Shown here one piece after another: positions 1 through 7,995 of a stretch of DNA of 64,000 nt (the first letter of the stretch is position 1; every line of letters starts with the position of its first letter). The stretch is from an uncultured Pelagibacteraceae bacterium (lineage in GTDB: Bacteria; Pseudomonadota; Alphaproteobacteria; Pelagibacterales; Pelagibacteraceae): positions 24,444 to 88,443 of the forward strand of contig CABZLS010000004.1 in assembly GCA_902526645.1 (NCBI GenBank). The letters are read 5' to 3'. The translations under genes and the position numbers were made by a program. Below the pieces are notes generated by a model. That model ran no database searches. It was not told the DNA's origin and was given only the letters and a program-made list of their open reading frames with translations.

Positions 1-152
1 TAGATTATGGAGTGAATGGTTACATTGATTTTGAAAATAGAAGGGATTTAGATAAAACAATTTTTTCCACATTTGGGAATGTAATTTTCATGATATTAAT
101 TTTATTGTATATTTTTTTAACATTTTCATTTAATAGGATCAGAAATGAGTAA
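1..152 (+). CDS. lnt: Apolipoprotein N-acyltransferase, 3' end only
   Basis: Only the last 49 codons are present, read from base 3 to a TAA at 150-152. The peptide has a short soluble part ending in KTIFSTFGN, then one long hydrophobic helix and a basic tail. This fits the C-terminus of Lnt, where a conserved Thr-(Leu/Ile)-(Tyr/Phe) stretch precedes the last transmembrane helix. Lnt adds the third acyl chain to lipoproteins at the periplasmic face of the inner membrane. Its stop overlaps the metK start by 8 bases, so the two genes are probably translationally coupled. Lying upstream of metK is a common alphaproteobacterial arrangement. The assignment rests on a short fragment. Confidence 0.7.
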   Translation, partial: DYGVNGYIDFENRRDLDKTIFSTFGNVIFMILILLYIFLTFSFNRIRNE

Positions 153-1311
153 TTTAAAAAATTTTTTTTTTACAAGCGAATCAGTATCTGAGGGCCATCC
201 AGATAAAGTTTCCGATAGAATTTCTGATATGGTAGTTGATACTTATCTTTCAGCAGATCCCTATTCAAGAGTAGCTTGTGAAACTCTTACAACCACGAAT
301 AAAGTTGTTCTAGCTGGAGAGGTACGTGGTCCAAAAATAAATAAAGATGAGATTATTTCTAAAGTTAGAAATTGTATTAAGGATATTGGCTACGATCAAG
401 ATGGTTTTACGTGGAAAGAAGCAACAAAAATTGAGTGCCATTTACATTCACAATCAGCGGATATTGCAATGGGAGTGGATTCCTCTAGCAATAAAGATGA
501 AGGCGCAGGAGATCAGGGAATTATGTTTGGTTACGCATGTAATGAAACAGATGTTTTTATGCCTGCACCAATCCATTATTCACACAAGATTTTAAGATTA
601 ATGGCTGAGGATAGAAAATCTGGAAAATTGAAAAATATTGAACCAGACTCAAAAAGCCAAGTAACTTTTGAATATATTGATGGAAAACCCTTTAAAGTAA
701 AATCTGTAGTAATTTCCTCTCAACACTCCGCTGATATAAATCAAAGTGATGTTAGAGAATTATTAAAACCATATATGTTAAATTCCATTCCTAAAAAATT
801 TATGGAAGGATTTAATGAAGATGAATTTTATGTTAATCCAACTGGAAATTTTGTTATAGGCGGTCCAGATGGAGATTGTGGTTTAACAGGAAGAAAGATA
901 ATAGTGGACACTTATGGTGGAGCAGCTCCACATGGTGGAGGTGCTTTTTCTGGAAAAGATCCAACAAAAGTCGATAGGTCTGCAGCATACGCAGCAAGAT
1001 ATATTGCTAAAAATATTGTAGCCTCAAAAATTGCTAACAAATGTCTTATTCAATTAGCATATGCTATCGGTGTCTCAAAACCATTATCAATCTATGTAGA
1101 TCTATTTGATGAAGATATAAATAAAAATAAATTTGTTATTGAAAAAATAAACGAAAATTTTGATTTAAGTCCAAGGGGAATAAGAGAAATGCTGGGTTTG
1201 AATAAACCAATTTACGAAAAAACAGCTGCCTATGGTCATTTTGGAAGAACTCCAGAAAAAGATGGTGCTTTTTCCTGGGAAAATACTGATAAAACAAACA
1301 TTTTCTCATAA
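145..1311 (+). CDS. metK: S-adenosylmethionine synthetase
   Basis: Makes S-adenosylmethionine, the cell's main methyl donor, from methionine and ATP in the cytoplasm. At 388 residues it has the usual family length. The N-terminal [11 protein letters not shown] motif carries the ATP-binding His. The central [12 protein letters not shown] loop and the late [19 protein letters not shown] segment are the family signatures. The start overlaps the upstream lnt reading frame, so there is no room for a SAM riboswitch leader directly before it. A strong hairpin with a T-run lies about 60 bases past the stop and probably ends much of the transcription before nusA. Confidence 0.98.
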   Translation: MSNLKNFFFTSESVSEGHPDKVSDRISDMVVDTYLSADPYSRVACETLTTTNKVVLAGEVRGPKINKDEIISKVRNCIKDIGYDQDGFTWKEATKIECHLHSQSADIAMGVDSSSNKDEGAGDQGIMFGYACNETDVFMPAPIHYSHKILRLMAEDRKSGKLKNIEPDSKSQVTFEYIDGKPFKVKSVVISSQHSADINQSDVRELLKPYMLNSIPKKFMEGFNEDEFYVNPTGNFVIGGPDGDCGLTGRKIIVDTYGGAAPHGGGAFSGKDPTKVDRSAAYAARYIAKNIVASKIANKCLIQLAYAIGVSKPLSIYVDLFDEDINKNKFVIEKINENFDLSPRGIREMLGLNKPIYEKTAAYGHFGRTPEKDGAFSWENTDKTNIFS

Positions 1312-1370
1312 TAGTTTTTATTGAATATTAAAAAAACTTTTATATATTGCGTTTACATTGTTGAATTATG

Positions 1371-1396
1371 AAATGGGCTTTGGCCCATTTTTTTTT
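1371..1396 (+). terminator. Intrinsic terminator/attenuator between metK and nusA
   Basis: An 8-bp perfect stem (AAATGGGC at 1371-1378 pairing with GCCCATTT at 1383-1390) closes a TTTG loop and runs into nine consecutive Ts at 1388-1396. This is a textbook Rho-independent terminator in a very AT-rich background. The nusA ribosome-binding GGAG begins at the next base (1397) and the nusA ATG is at 1412. Any transcript reaching nusA from metK must read through it, so it could act as an attenuator for nusA. Confidence 0.85.
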
Positions 1397-1411
1397 GGAG
1401 CAATCAAAATT

Positions 1412-2965
1412 ATGTTAAATAAAAGAGCAGATAAACTTGAATTATTGAGAATAGCTGAAGCAGTTGCTTTGGAAAAATCAATTGATAAAGAATTGATAAT
1501 AAGCTCGATGGAAACTGGTATAGCAAAGGCGGCAAAGTCAAAATTTGGTCAAGACAATGATATTAAAGTATTAATAAATAGAGATAATGGCGATATAGAA
1601 ATTTTCAGAAAACTTGTGATTTGTGAAAATCCAGAAAATTCTAATACTGAAATTAAATTAGAAGATGCAATTAACTTAAATCAGCAAAATAAAGAAAAAA
1701 AAATTGGTGACGAAATATTGCAACCTTTGCCGTCTTTTGATTTTGGTAGAATTGCTGCTCAAACAGCAAAACAGGTCATTAACTCTAACGTAAGAGAAGC
1801 AGAACGCGAGAGACAATTTAATGATTTTATAGATAAAAAAGATACAATTTTAAGCGGGATAGTAAAAAGATTGGAGTTTGGCAACATCATTGTTGATTTA
1901 GGTAGAACTGAAGCAATTATACAAAAAAACGAGTTAATACCTAGAGAGAATATAAAAGCTGGTGATAGAATTAAAGCCTATTGTTTTGATGTAAGAAGAG
2001 AGCCTAGGGGTCAACAGATCTTTTTATCAAGGGCGCATCCAAAGTTTATGGAAAAACTTTTTATTCAAGAAGTTCCAGAAATATATGATGGATTGATTGA
2101 AATTAAATCTTCATCTAGAGACCCAGGAAGCAGAGCAAAAATTTGTGTAAAAGCTGTTGATACATCTTTAGATCCAGTCGGAGCTTGTGTTGGAATGCGA
2201 GGTTCTAGAGTACAAGCAGTTGTTAATGAACTACAAGGGGAAAAAATTGATATTGTGAATTGGTCTGAAGATCCTGCAGTTTTGGTTTCTAACGCATTGT
2301 CACCAGCAGAAGTTCAAAGGGTAAATGTAGATAGTGAAAGAAAAAAACTCGATGTTATTTTGACAGAAGAAAATTTGAGTAAGGCTATTGGTAGAAGAGG
2401 TCAAAATGTTCGATTAGCTACAAAATTGTTAAATTATGAAATCAATATTATGACTGATCAGGAAGATTCTGAGAGAAGACAAGCAGAGTTTAAAGAAAAA
2501 ACTGAAAATTTTGTTAAAAACTTAGAGTTAGATGAAACCTTAGGTCAGTTGTTAGTTGCAGAAGGCTTTTCGACTATTGATGATATTAAAGATAGTTCTT
2601 TAGAAAACTTAGTTAAGATAGAGGGGATCGAGGAAGATACAGCAAAAGCACTAATTGAAAGAGCAAAAGAATTTTATGAAAAAGATCAAGCGGATATTTC
2701 TCAAAGAATAAAAGATCTAGGTCTTGCTGATGATTTAATAAATCTTAAAGGTCTTACCCCAGGAATGTTAGTGACACTTGGGGAACAAAAAATTTTAAAT
2801 TTAGAGGACTTTGCTGATTTAGCCTCAGATGAACTAACAGGTGGTTTTGATGTTGTAAAAGGTGAAAGAGTGAAGATACAAGGTTATTTAGAAGATTTTG
2901 CTTTATCAAAAACTGAGGCTGATGATCTAATAATGTCAGCTAGAAAAATTATTTATAAAGATTGA
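1412..2965 (+). CDS. nusA: Transcription termination/antitermination factor NusA
   Basis: Binds RNA polymerase and nascent RNA and modulates pausing, intrinsic termination and antitermination. I start it at 1412 (517 residues): GGAG lies 11 bases upstream, and MLNKRADKLELLRIAEAVA is a normal NusA N-terminus. The in-frame ATG at 1358 would put the terminator hairpin inside the gene and add 18 odd residues. The order is the N-terminal RNAP-binding domain (about 1-125), an S1 domain (about 135-200), two KH domains (GxxG-type loops VGMRGSR and IGRRGQN), and two acidic helix-hairpin repeats (about 370-517). It is followed 10 bases later by infB. The usual rimP upstream neighbour is absent. Confidence 0.96.
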   Translation: MLNKRADKLELLRIAEAVALEKSIDKELIISSMETGIAKAAKSKFGQDNDIKVLINRDNGDIEIFRKLVICENPENSNTEIKLEDAINLNQQNKEKKIGDEILQPLPSFDFGRIAAQTAKQVINSNVREAERERQFNDFIDKKDTILSGIVKRLEFGNIIVDLGRTEAIIQKNELIPRENIKAGDRIKAYCFDVRREPRGQQIFLSRAHPKFMEKLFIQEVPEIYDGLIEIKSSSRDPGSRAKICVKAVDTSLDPVGACVGMRGSRVQAVVNELQGEKIDIVNWSEDPAVLVSNALSPAEVQRVNVDSERKKLDVILTEENLSKAIGRRGQNVRLATKLLNYEINIMTDQEDSERRQAEFKEKTENFVKNLELDETLGQLLVAEGFSTIDDIKDSSLENLVKIEGIEEDTAKALIERAKEFYEKDQADISQRIKDLGLADDLINLKGLTPGMLVTLGEQKILNLEDFADLASDELTGGFDVVKGERVKIQGYLEDFALSKTEADDLIMSARKIIYKD

Positions 2966-2975
2966 GAGATGAAAA

Positions 2976-5195
2976 ATGGAAAAGAAAAAAACAAAGTTAA
3001 CTTTATCAAGGGGAACCAAAAAACCCATTAAGAATTTTGGAATTTCAAAAACTTTAGGAAAAAATACCGTAATTATTGATAAAAAAAATCAAAAACCTTT
3101 GTATAAGGGTAATCACTCAAAAAATGTTGGGAATAAATCGTCTTTTTCGAGTTTTAAAAAAAATACTTTATCTAAACCAAATTTCCCGTCTAAAACACCT
3201 GCATCCACTAGTGATTTTGAAAGAAGAAAACTTGCAGAACAAAGAGCAACCAAAAGATTAAGAGGTGAAGATGAAAATAAAGATAAAAAATCTAAACTAG
3301 GATCAAAAAAAAGAGAACTTAAATTAACAGTTTCAAGAGCTTTAAGTGATGAAATTGAATATAGAGAAAGAAGTTTAGCTTCAATAAAAAGGGCGAGGCA
3401 AAAAGAACTCAAAAACGCAGAAAAAAAAGAGGAAGATAAAGAAAATTTAAAAAATATTAAAAGAGATATAAATATTCCTGAAGCGATTACAGTTAGAGAG
3501 CTAGCAAATAAAATGGCAGAACAATCGAGTAATGTAATTAAATATTTATTTGGAATGGGTGTGTCCGTTACTATAAATCAAACTTTAGCTGCTGATACAG
3601 CTGAGTTTTTAGTTAAGGAATTTGGACATAATCCTATAAGAGAAGAAAAAGCAGAGGAAATAATTAAAAAAATTAAGGAGTCAAGATCAGAAAATTTAAA
3701 AAATAGACCACCTATAGTTACAGTTATGGGACACGTCGATCATGGAAAAACATCAGTTCTAGATGCATTGAGAAGTGCGAACGTAGTTTCAGGTGAGTTT
3801 GGAGGTATAACTCAACATATTGGTGCTTATCAAATAGAGAGTCAATCAAGTAAGTTAACTTTTATTGATACACCAGGTCATGCTGCTTTTACAGAGATGA
3901 GAGCTAGAGGTTCCAAATTAACTGATGTAGTTGTTTTAGTAGTTGCAGCTGACGATGGGGTAAAACCGCAAACAATAGAATCGATAAAACACGCTAAAGC
4001 AGCAAATGTACCAATTGTAGTAGCTATTAATAAATGTGATTTACCAGATTCTGATCCACAAAAAATAAAAAATCAATTATTGGAACATGAATTGATTGCC
4101 GAGGATTTATCTGGAGATACCTTAATGGTTGAAATTTCTACAAAAACAAAACTTAATTTAGACAAGTTAGTTGAGTCAATTATTTTACAAGCAGAAATTT
4201 TAGATCTGAAAACAGATTTTGACTCAAAAGCAACAGGAGTAGTATTAGAATCAAAAATTGATACTGGAAGAGGGCCTGTGGCATCTATAATTGTAACATC
4301 AGGAACCCTAAAAAAAGGTGATTTTTTTGTAAGTGGTTTGAAATGGGGAAAAGTTAGAGCGATAATTAATGATAAAGGGTTAAATGTAGATAAGGCAGAT
4401 CCATCAATGCCCGTTGAAATTTTAGGAATAAATGGAGCAGCAAAAGCTGGGGATGATTTTATAGTCTTAGATAGTGAAAAAGAAGCAAAATCATTAAGTG
4501 AAAATAGAGCCGAGGAAAGTAAAGTAGGCAAAAATCCTTTATCTTTTGTTACTCAAGAGTCTGCATTTTCAAATAAGTCTGCAGAGGAATTAAATTTAAT
4601 TATTAAAGCAGATGTGCATGGATCTTCTGAGGCAATTAAAAACGCAATTAATCAAATTAAAAATGAAGAAGTAAAAACAAAGATAATCTTATCTGATATT
4701 GGCATGGTTACAGAAACTGATGTAACTTTAGCAAAAGCCTCAAGTGCTATTTTAATCGCATTTAATGTTAAACCTAGTAAAGAAGCCAAAAATCTTGCAG
4801 AAAAAGAAAAGATTAAAATATCTTCATTTAATATCATCTATGAGGTTTTAGATTATGTAAAAAAAAGAATGTCAGGATTATTAACACCAGATATAGAGGA
4901 AAAAATTACAGGTTCTGCGCAAATTTTAGAAATTTTTAAAGTTTCTGGAGCTGGAAAAGTTGCAGGCTCAAAAGTTACCGATGGAGAAATTTTGAGTTCA
5001 TCAAATGTAAGAGTTATTAGAGATGGAAATATCATTTATACGGGTAAAATTGGATCTATTTTTAGAGAAAAAAATCAAGTCAAACAGGTTAACAATGGTC
5101 AAGAGTGTGGAATTACATTAAAAGACTATATGGATTTTCAAAAAAACGATACATTAGAAGCATTTAGTATTAGCTCAAAAGAAAGAACAATCTAA
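2976..5195 (+). CDS. infB: Translation initiation factor IF-2
   Basis: GTPase that delivers fMet-tRNA to the 30S subunit and promotes subunit joining. At 739 residues it is on the short side. The first 160 residues are Lys/Ser-rich and of low complexity, followed by an IF2_N domain (about 170-220). The G domain starts near residue 245 with MGHVDHGKTS (G1), then DTPGHAAF (G3) and NKCD (G4). Two beta-barrel domains and the fMet-tRNA-binding end follow. It lies 10 bases after nusA and 1 base before rbfA. The ylxR gene that often sits between nusA and infB is missing here. Confidence 0.98.
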   Translation: MEKKKTKLTLSRGTKKPIKNFGISKTLGKNTVIIDKKNQKPLYKGNHSKNVGNKSSFSSFKKNTLSKPNFPSKTPASTSDFERRKLAEQRATKRLRGEDENKDKKSKLGSKKRELKLTVSRALSDEIEYRERSLASIKRARQKELKNAEKKEEDKENLKNIKRDINIPEAITVRELANKMAEQSSNVIKYLFGMGVSVTINQTLAADTAEFLVKEFGHNPIREEKAEEIIKKIKESRSENLKNRPPIVTVMGHVDHGKTSVLDALRSANVVSGEFGGITQHIGAYQIESQSSKLTFIDTPGHAAFTEMRARGSKLTDVVVLVVAADDGVKPQTIESIKHAKAANVPIVVAINKCDLPDSDPQKIKNQLLEHELIAEDLSGDTLMVEISTKTKLNLDKLVESIILQAEILDLKTDFDSKATGVVLESKIDTGRGPVASIIVTSGTLKKGDFFVSGLKWGKVRAIINDKGLNVDKADPSMPVEILGINGAAKAGDDFIVLDSEKEAKSLSENRAEESKVGKNPLSFVTQESAFSNKSAEELNLIIKADVHGSSEAIKNAINQIKNEEVKTKIILSDIGMVTETDVTLAKASSAILIAFNVKPSKEAKNLAEKEKIKISSFNIIYEVLDYVKKRMSGLLTPDIEEKITGSAQILEIFKVSGAGKVAGSKVTDGEILSSSNVRVIRDGNIIYTGKIGSIFREKNQVKQVNNGQECGITLKDYMDFQKNDTLEAFSISSKERTI

Positions 5196-5196
5196 T

Positions 5197-5565
5197 ATGG
5201 TTGATAGAATAGGAAAACCAGTTTCACAAAGGCAACTTAGAGTTGGTGAGATGATTAAACAATCTTTAAGTATGATTTTTATTAAAAATGAGGCTAAAGT
5301 TCAAGATATAGATACTAAGTCAATAACTGTTACTGAGGTAAGAATGAGTCAAGATTTAAAAATTGCAAAAGCTTATGTTTTACCATTAGGAGGTAAAAAT
5401 GCTGATGAAGTAATTGAAAAATTAAAAAAAAATGCATTTTTTATTAGAAAAATATTATCACAAAAAATAATCATGAAATTTTTACCAAAAATACTCTTTA
5501 GAAAAGATGAATCTTTTGAGTATGCGGAAAAAATCGAAAACTTAATTAAACAAACAAATAAATAG
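5197..5565 (+). CDS. rbfA: Ribosome-binding factor A
   Basis: Small KH-like protein that binds the 30S subunit and helps mature the 5' end of 16S rRNA. It has 122 residues. The N-terminal SQRQLRVGEMIKQSLS stretch and the central ITVTEVRMSQDLKIAKAYV strand match RbfA. The C-terminal part, with LSQKIIMKFLPKILFRKDESFEYA, is the usual P-x-L-x-F-x-x-D region. It starts 1 base after the infB stop and ends 11 bases before rpsO. The truB gene common at this place is not present. Confidence 0.93.
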   Translation: MVDRIGKPVSQRQLRVGEMIKQSLSMIFIKNEAKVQDIDTKSITVTEVRMSQDLKIAKAYVLPLGGKNADEVIEKLKKNAFFIRKILSQKIIMKFLPKILFRKDESFEYAEKIENLIKQTNK

Positions 5566-5576
5566 GAAAGCTATAT

Positions 5577-5825
5577 ATGAATAAAAGAGCAAAAGATTTA
5601 GCAATGCATGAGAGGGATACAGGATCATCTGAAATTCAAATTGCTTTGTTAACAGATAAAATAGAGGTACTTTCAAAACATATTAAAAAGTTTAAAAAAG
5701 ATAAACATTCCTCTGTTGGATTACTTAAAGCTGTAAATAAGAGAAAAAAATTGTTAGATTATCTTAAAAGAAACAAGATGGATTCTTACAAGAATGTACT
5801 TTCAAAATTAAATTTGAGAAAGTAA
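5577..5825 (+). CDS. rpsO: Small ribosomal subunit protein S15
   Basis: Binds 16S rRNA and nucleates the platform of the 30S subunit. The 82-residue protein carries the HERDTGSSEIQIALLT motif, KDKHSSVGLLKAVNKRKKLLDYLK and a LNLRK end, all typical of S15. It is about seven residues shorter at the N-terminus than the usual 89-residue form. The start is supported by AGGAAAG a few bases upstream. It sits directly before pnp, the widespread rpsO-pnp pair. Confidence 0.96.
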   Translation: MNKRAKDLAMHERDTGSSEIQIALLTDKIEVLSKHIKKFKKDKHSSVGLLKAVNKRKKLLDYLKRNKMDSYKNVLSKLNLRK

Positions 5826-5841
5826 ATTTAGGATATATTAA

Positions 5842-5880
5842 ATGAGATGGAACGAAATGAACGAAAAGAAATGGAAATGA
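5842..5880 (+). other. Possible 12-codon upstream ORF before pnp
   Basis: An ATG at 5842 opens a 12-codon frame ([12 protein letters not shown]) that ends in TGA at 5878-5880, one base before the pnp ATG. The frame lies in a purine-rich run with repeated GAAATG units, and an AGG lies about 10 bases before its ATG. It contains two Trp codons in 12, which is notable in so AT-rich a genome. It could couple translation into pnp or be a chance frame. Conservation in relatives would decide. Confidence 0.25.
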
Positions 5881-5881
5881 A

Positions 5882-7948
5882 ATGTTTAAAATATATAAGA
5901 AGGAAATTGAAGTAGCAGGTAAGAAAATAAGTTTAGAAACAGGAAAGGTGGCAAGACAGGCAGATGGAGCAATTGTAGCAACATGTGGAGAGACAGTCGT
6001 TTTAGCAACAGTGGTGGGAGCAAAAAAAATAAATCCTGATGTGGATTATTTTCCATTATCTGTAAACTATCAAGAAAAATACTACGCAGCTGGAAAAATT
6101 CCAGGCGGATACTTTAAAAGAGAAGCAAGACCAACTGAGAGCGAGACATTAATTTCTAGATTAATTGATAGACCAATTAGACCGTTGTTTCCTGATGAAT
6201 TTAAAAATGAAGTTCAATTGCTACCAACAGTAATTTCATATGATAAAGAAAATGAAGCAGATATTTTATCAATCATAGCTTCATCAGCAGCATTAGCCAT
6301 ATCAGGAATGCCTTTTATGGGTCCGGTTGGAGCTTCTAGAGTTGGATTTATTGATGGAAAGTATGTTTTGAATCCCTCAAAAGCTGAGTTAGAAAAATCA
6401 AAACTTGATTTGGTTGTGGCAGGTACGAAAGATGCTGTACTAATGGTTGAGTCAGAAGCAAACGGTTTAACAGAGGAAGAAATGTTAAATGCGGTAAAAT
6501 TTGGTCACGAAGGCTTTTTGCCTATAATTCAAATGATAGATGAACTTGCAAAAGAATGCAGAAAATCTAATTGGATAGTTGAAAAGAAAGATCTGTCTGA
6601 AGTTAAGAAAAAACTCGAGGAAACTTTTACAAAAGATCTTCAAAAAGCTTTTGCTACAAGAGATAAACAAGATAGATCAAACCAAATTTCAGAAATAACT
6701 GATAAAGCTAAAAAACTTTATGAGGATAACGAAAATTATACAGATCTAGATGTAAATTCTGAACTCAAAAAGATAGAAAAATCAATTGTAAGAACAGACA
6801 TATTAAAAAATAAAAATAGAATTGATGGTAGGGGTTTGTCTGATGTAAGGCCAATCTCATGTGAGGTCGGTGTTTTGCCAAGAACACATGGTTCTGCTTT
6901 ATTTACTAGAGGAGAAACACAAGCAATTGTAACAGCTACTCTAGGCACATCTGATGATGAACAAAGAATTGAAAGTTTAGATGGATTACAAAGAGAAAGA
7001 TTTATGCTTCACTATAACTTTCCACCATTTTCAGTTGGGGAAACAGGTAGAATTGGAACTGGAAGAAGAGAAATAGGACATGGAAAACTAGCATGGAGAG
7101 CAATTCATTCTTCATTACCATCAAAAGAAACATTTCCTTATACTTTTAGAGTTGTTTCTGAAATTACAGAGTCAAATGGTTCATCTTCAATGGCTACTGT
7201 TTGTGGAACCTCACTTGCTTTAATGGATGCTGGTGTGCCAATAAAAGAACCAGTTGCAGGTATAGCAATGGGATTAATTAAAGAAGGAGATGATTTTTCT
7301 GTTTTATCAGATATTTTAGGTGATGAAGATCACTTAGGTGATATGGACTTTAAAGTTGCTGGAACTAAAGATGGGATTACTTCCCTTCAAATGGATATTA
7401 AAATTACAGGTATTACCTTTGAAATTATGGAACAGGCATTAAGTCAAGCTAAAGACGGAAGAGTTCATATATTAGGAGAGATGAATAAAGCATTATCAGC
7501 TTCAAGAGCAGATGTTGGAAAACATACTCCAAAAATGGAAAAAATTAATGTTGATAAAAAAGATATCGCTGCAGTAATTGGTAAAGGTGGAGCAACAATT
7601 AGAGAGATTGTTGAAAAATCTGGTGCTAAAGTAGATGTTAATGATGAAGGAATTGTAACAGTTTCTGCTCCAGATGAAGAGTCTAGAAACGTTGCTATGC
7701 AGATGATTAAAGACATCACAGCTAAAGCTGAATTGAATAAAATTTATTCAGGCAAAGTAATGAAGATTATGGAGTTTGGTGCATTTGTAAATTTCTTAGG
7801 AAAACAAGATGGACTAGTACATATTTCAGAACTTGCAGATAAAAGAGTAGCTAAAGTTACTGATGTTGTCAAAGAAGGTGATGAGGTAAAAGTAAAAGTG
7901 ATTGGATTTGATAGAGGAAAGGTAAAACTTTCTATCAAACAAGCTTAG
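5882..7948 (+). CDS. pnp: Polynucleotide phosphorylase
   Basis: 3'-5' exoribonuclease that degrades RNA phosphorolytically and works in the degradosome and quality control. The 688 residues contain two RNase PH-like domains. The first is near 10-140 (with [20 protein letters not shown]). The second is near 310-530 (with [13 protein letters not shown] and a [16 protein letters not shown] active-site loop). A KH domain ([15 protein letters not shown], near 560) and a C-terminal S1 domain ([17 protein letters not shown] to the end) follow. The length is normal or slightly short. It is co-directional with rpsO, 56 bases downstream. Confidence 0.98.
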   Translation: MFKIYKKEIEVAGKKISLETGKVARQADGAIVATCGETVVLATVVGAKKINPDVDYFPLSVNYQEKYYAAGKIPGGYFKREARPTESETLISRLIDRPIRPLFPDEFKNEVQLLPTVISYDKENEADILSIIASSAALAISGMPFMGPVGASRVGFIDGKYVLNPSKAELEKSKLDLVVAGTKDAVLMVESEANGLTEEEMLNAVKFGHEGFLPIIQMIDELAKECRKSNWIVEKKDLSEVKKKLEETFTKDLQKAFATRDKQDRSNQISEITDKAKKLYEDNENYTDLDVNSELKKIEKSIVRTDILKNKNRIDGRGLSDVRPISCEVGVLPRTHGSALFTRGETQAIVTATLGTSDDEQRIESLDGLQRERFMLHYNFPPFSVGETGRIGTGRREIGHGKLAWRAIHSSLPSKETFPYTFRVVSEITESNGSSSMATVCGTSLALMDAGVPIKEPVAGIAMGLIKEGDDFSVLSDILGDEDHLGDMDFKVAGTKDGITSLQMDIKITGITFEIMEQALSQAKDGRVHILGEMNKALSASRADVGKHTPKMEKINVDKKDIAAVIGKGGATIREIVEKSGAKVDVNDEGIVTVSAPDEESRNVAMQMIKDITAKAELNKIYSGKVMKIMEFGAFVNFLGKQDGLVHISELADKRVAKVTDVVKEGDEVKVKVIGFDRGKVKLSIKQA

Positions 7949-7995
7949 GTTTAAAATGTAAATCAAGAAATAAGTAGAATAATTAAAATTATTTT

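Noticed and set aside
60..144. SAM riboswitch before metK
   Set aside because: The region is coding sequence of the upstream membrane protein that overlaps the metK start.
1358..1411. Longer nusA start at 1358
   Set aside because: It would place the terminator hairpin inside the gene and lacks a ribosome site; the ATG at 1412 has GGAG and the right N-terminus.
3113..3412. Open frames opposite infB and other long genes
   Set aside because: They are opposite-strand frames in AT-rich coding DNA without ribosome sites or known motifs.
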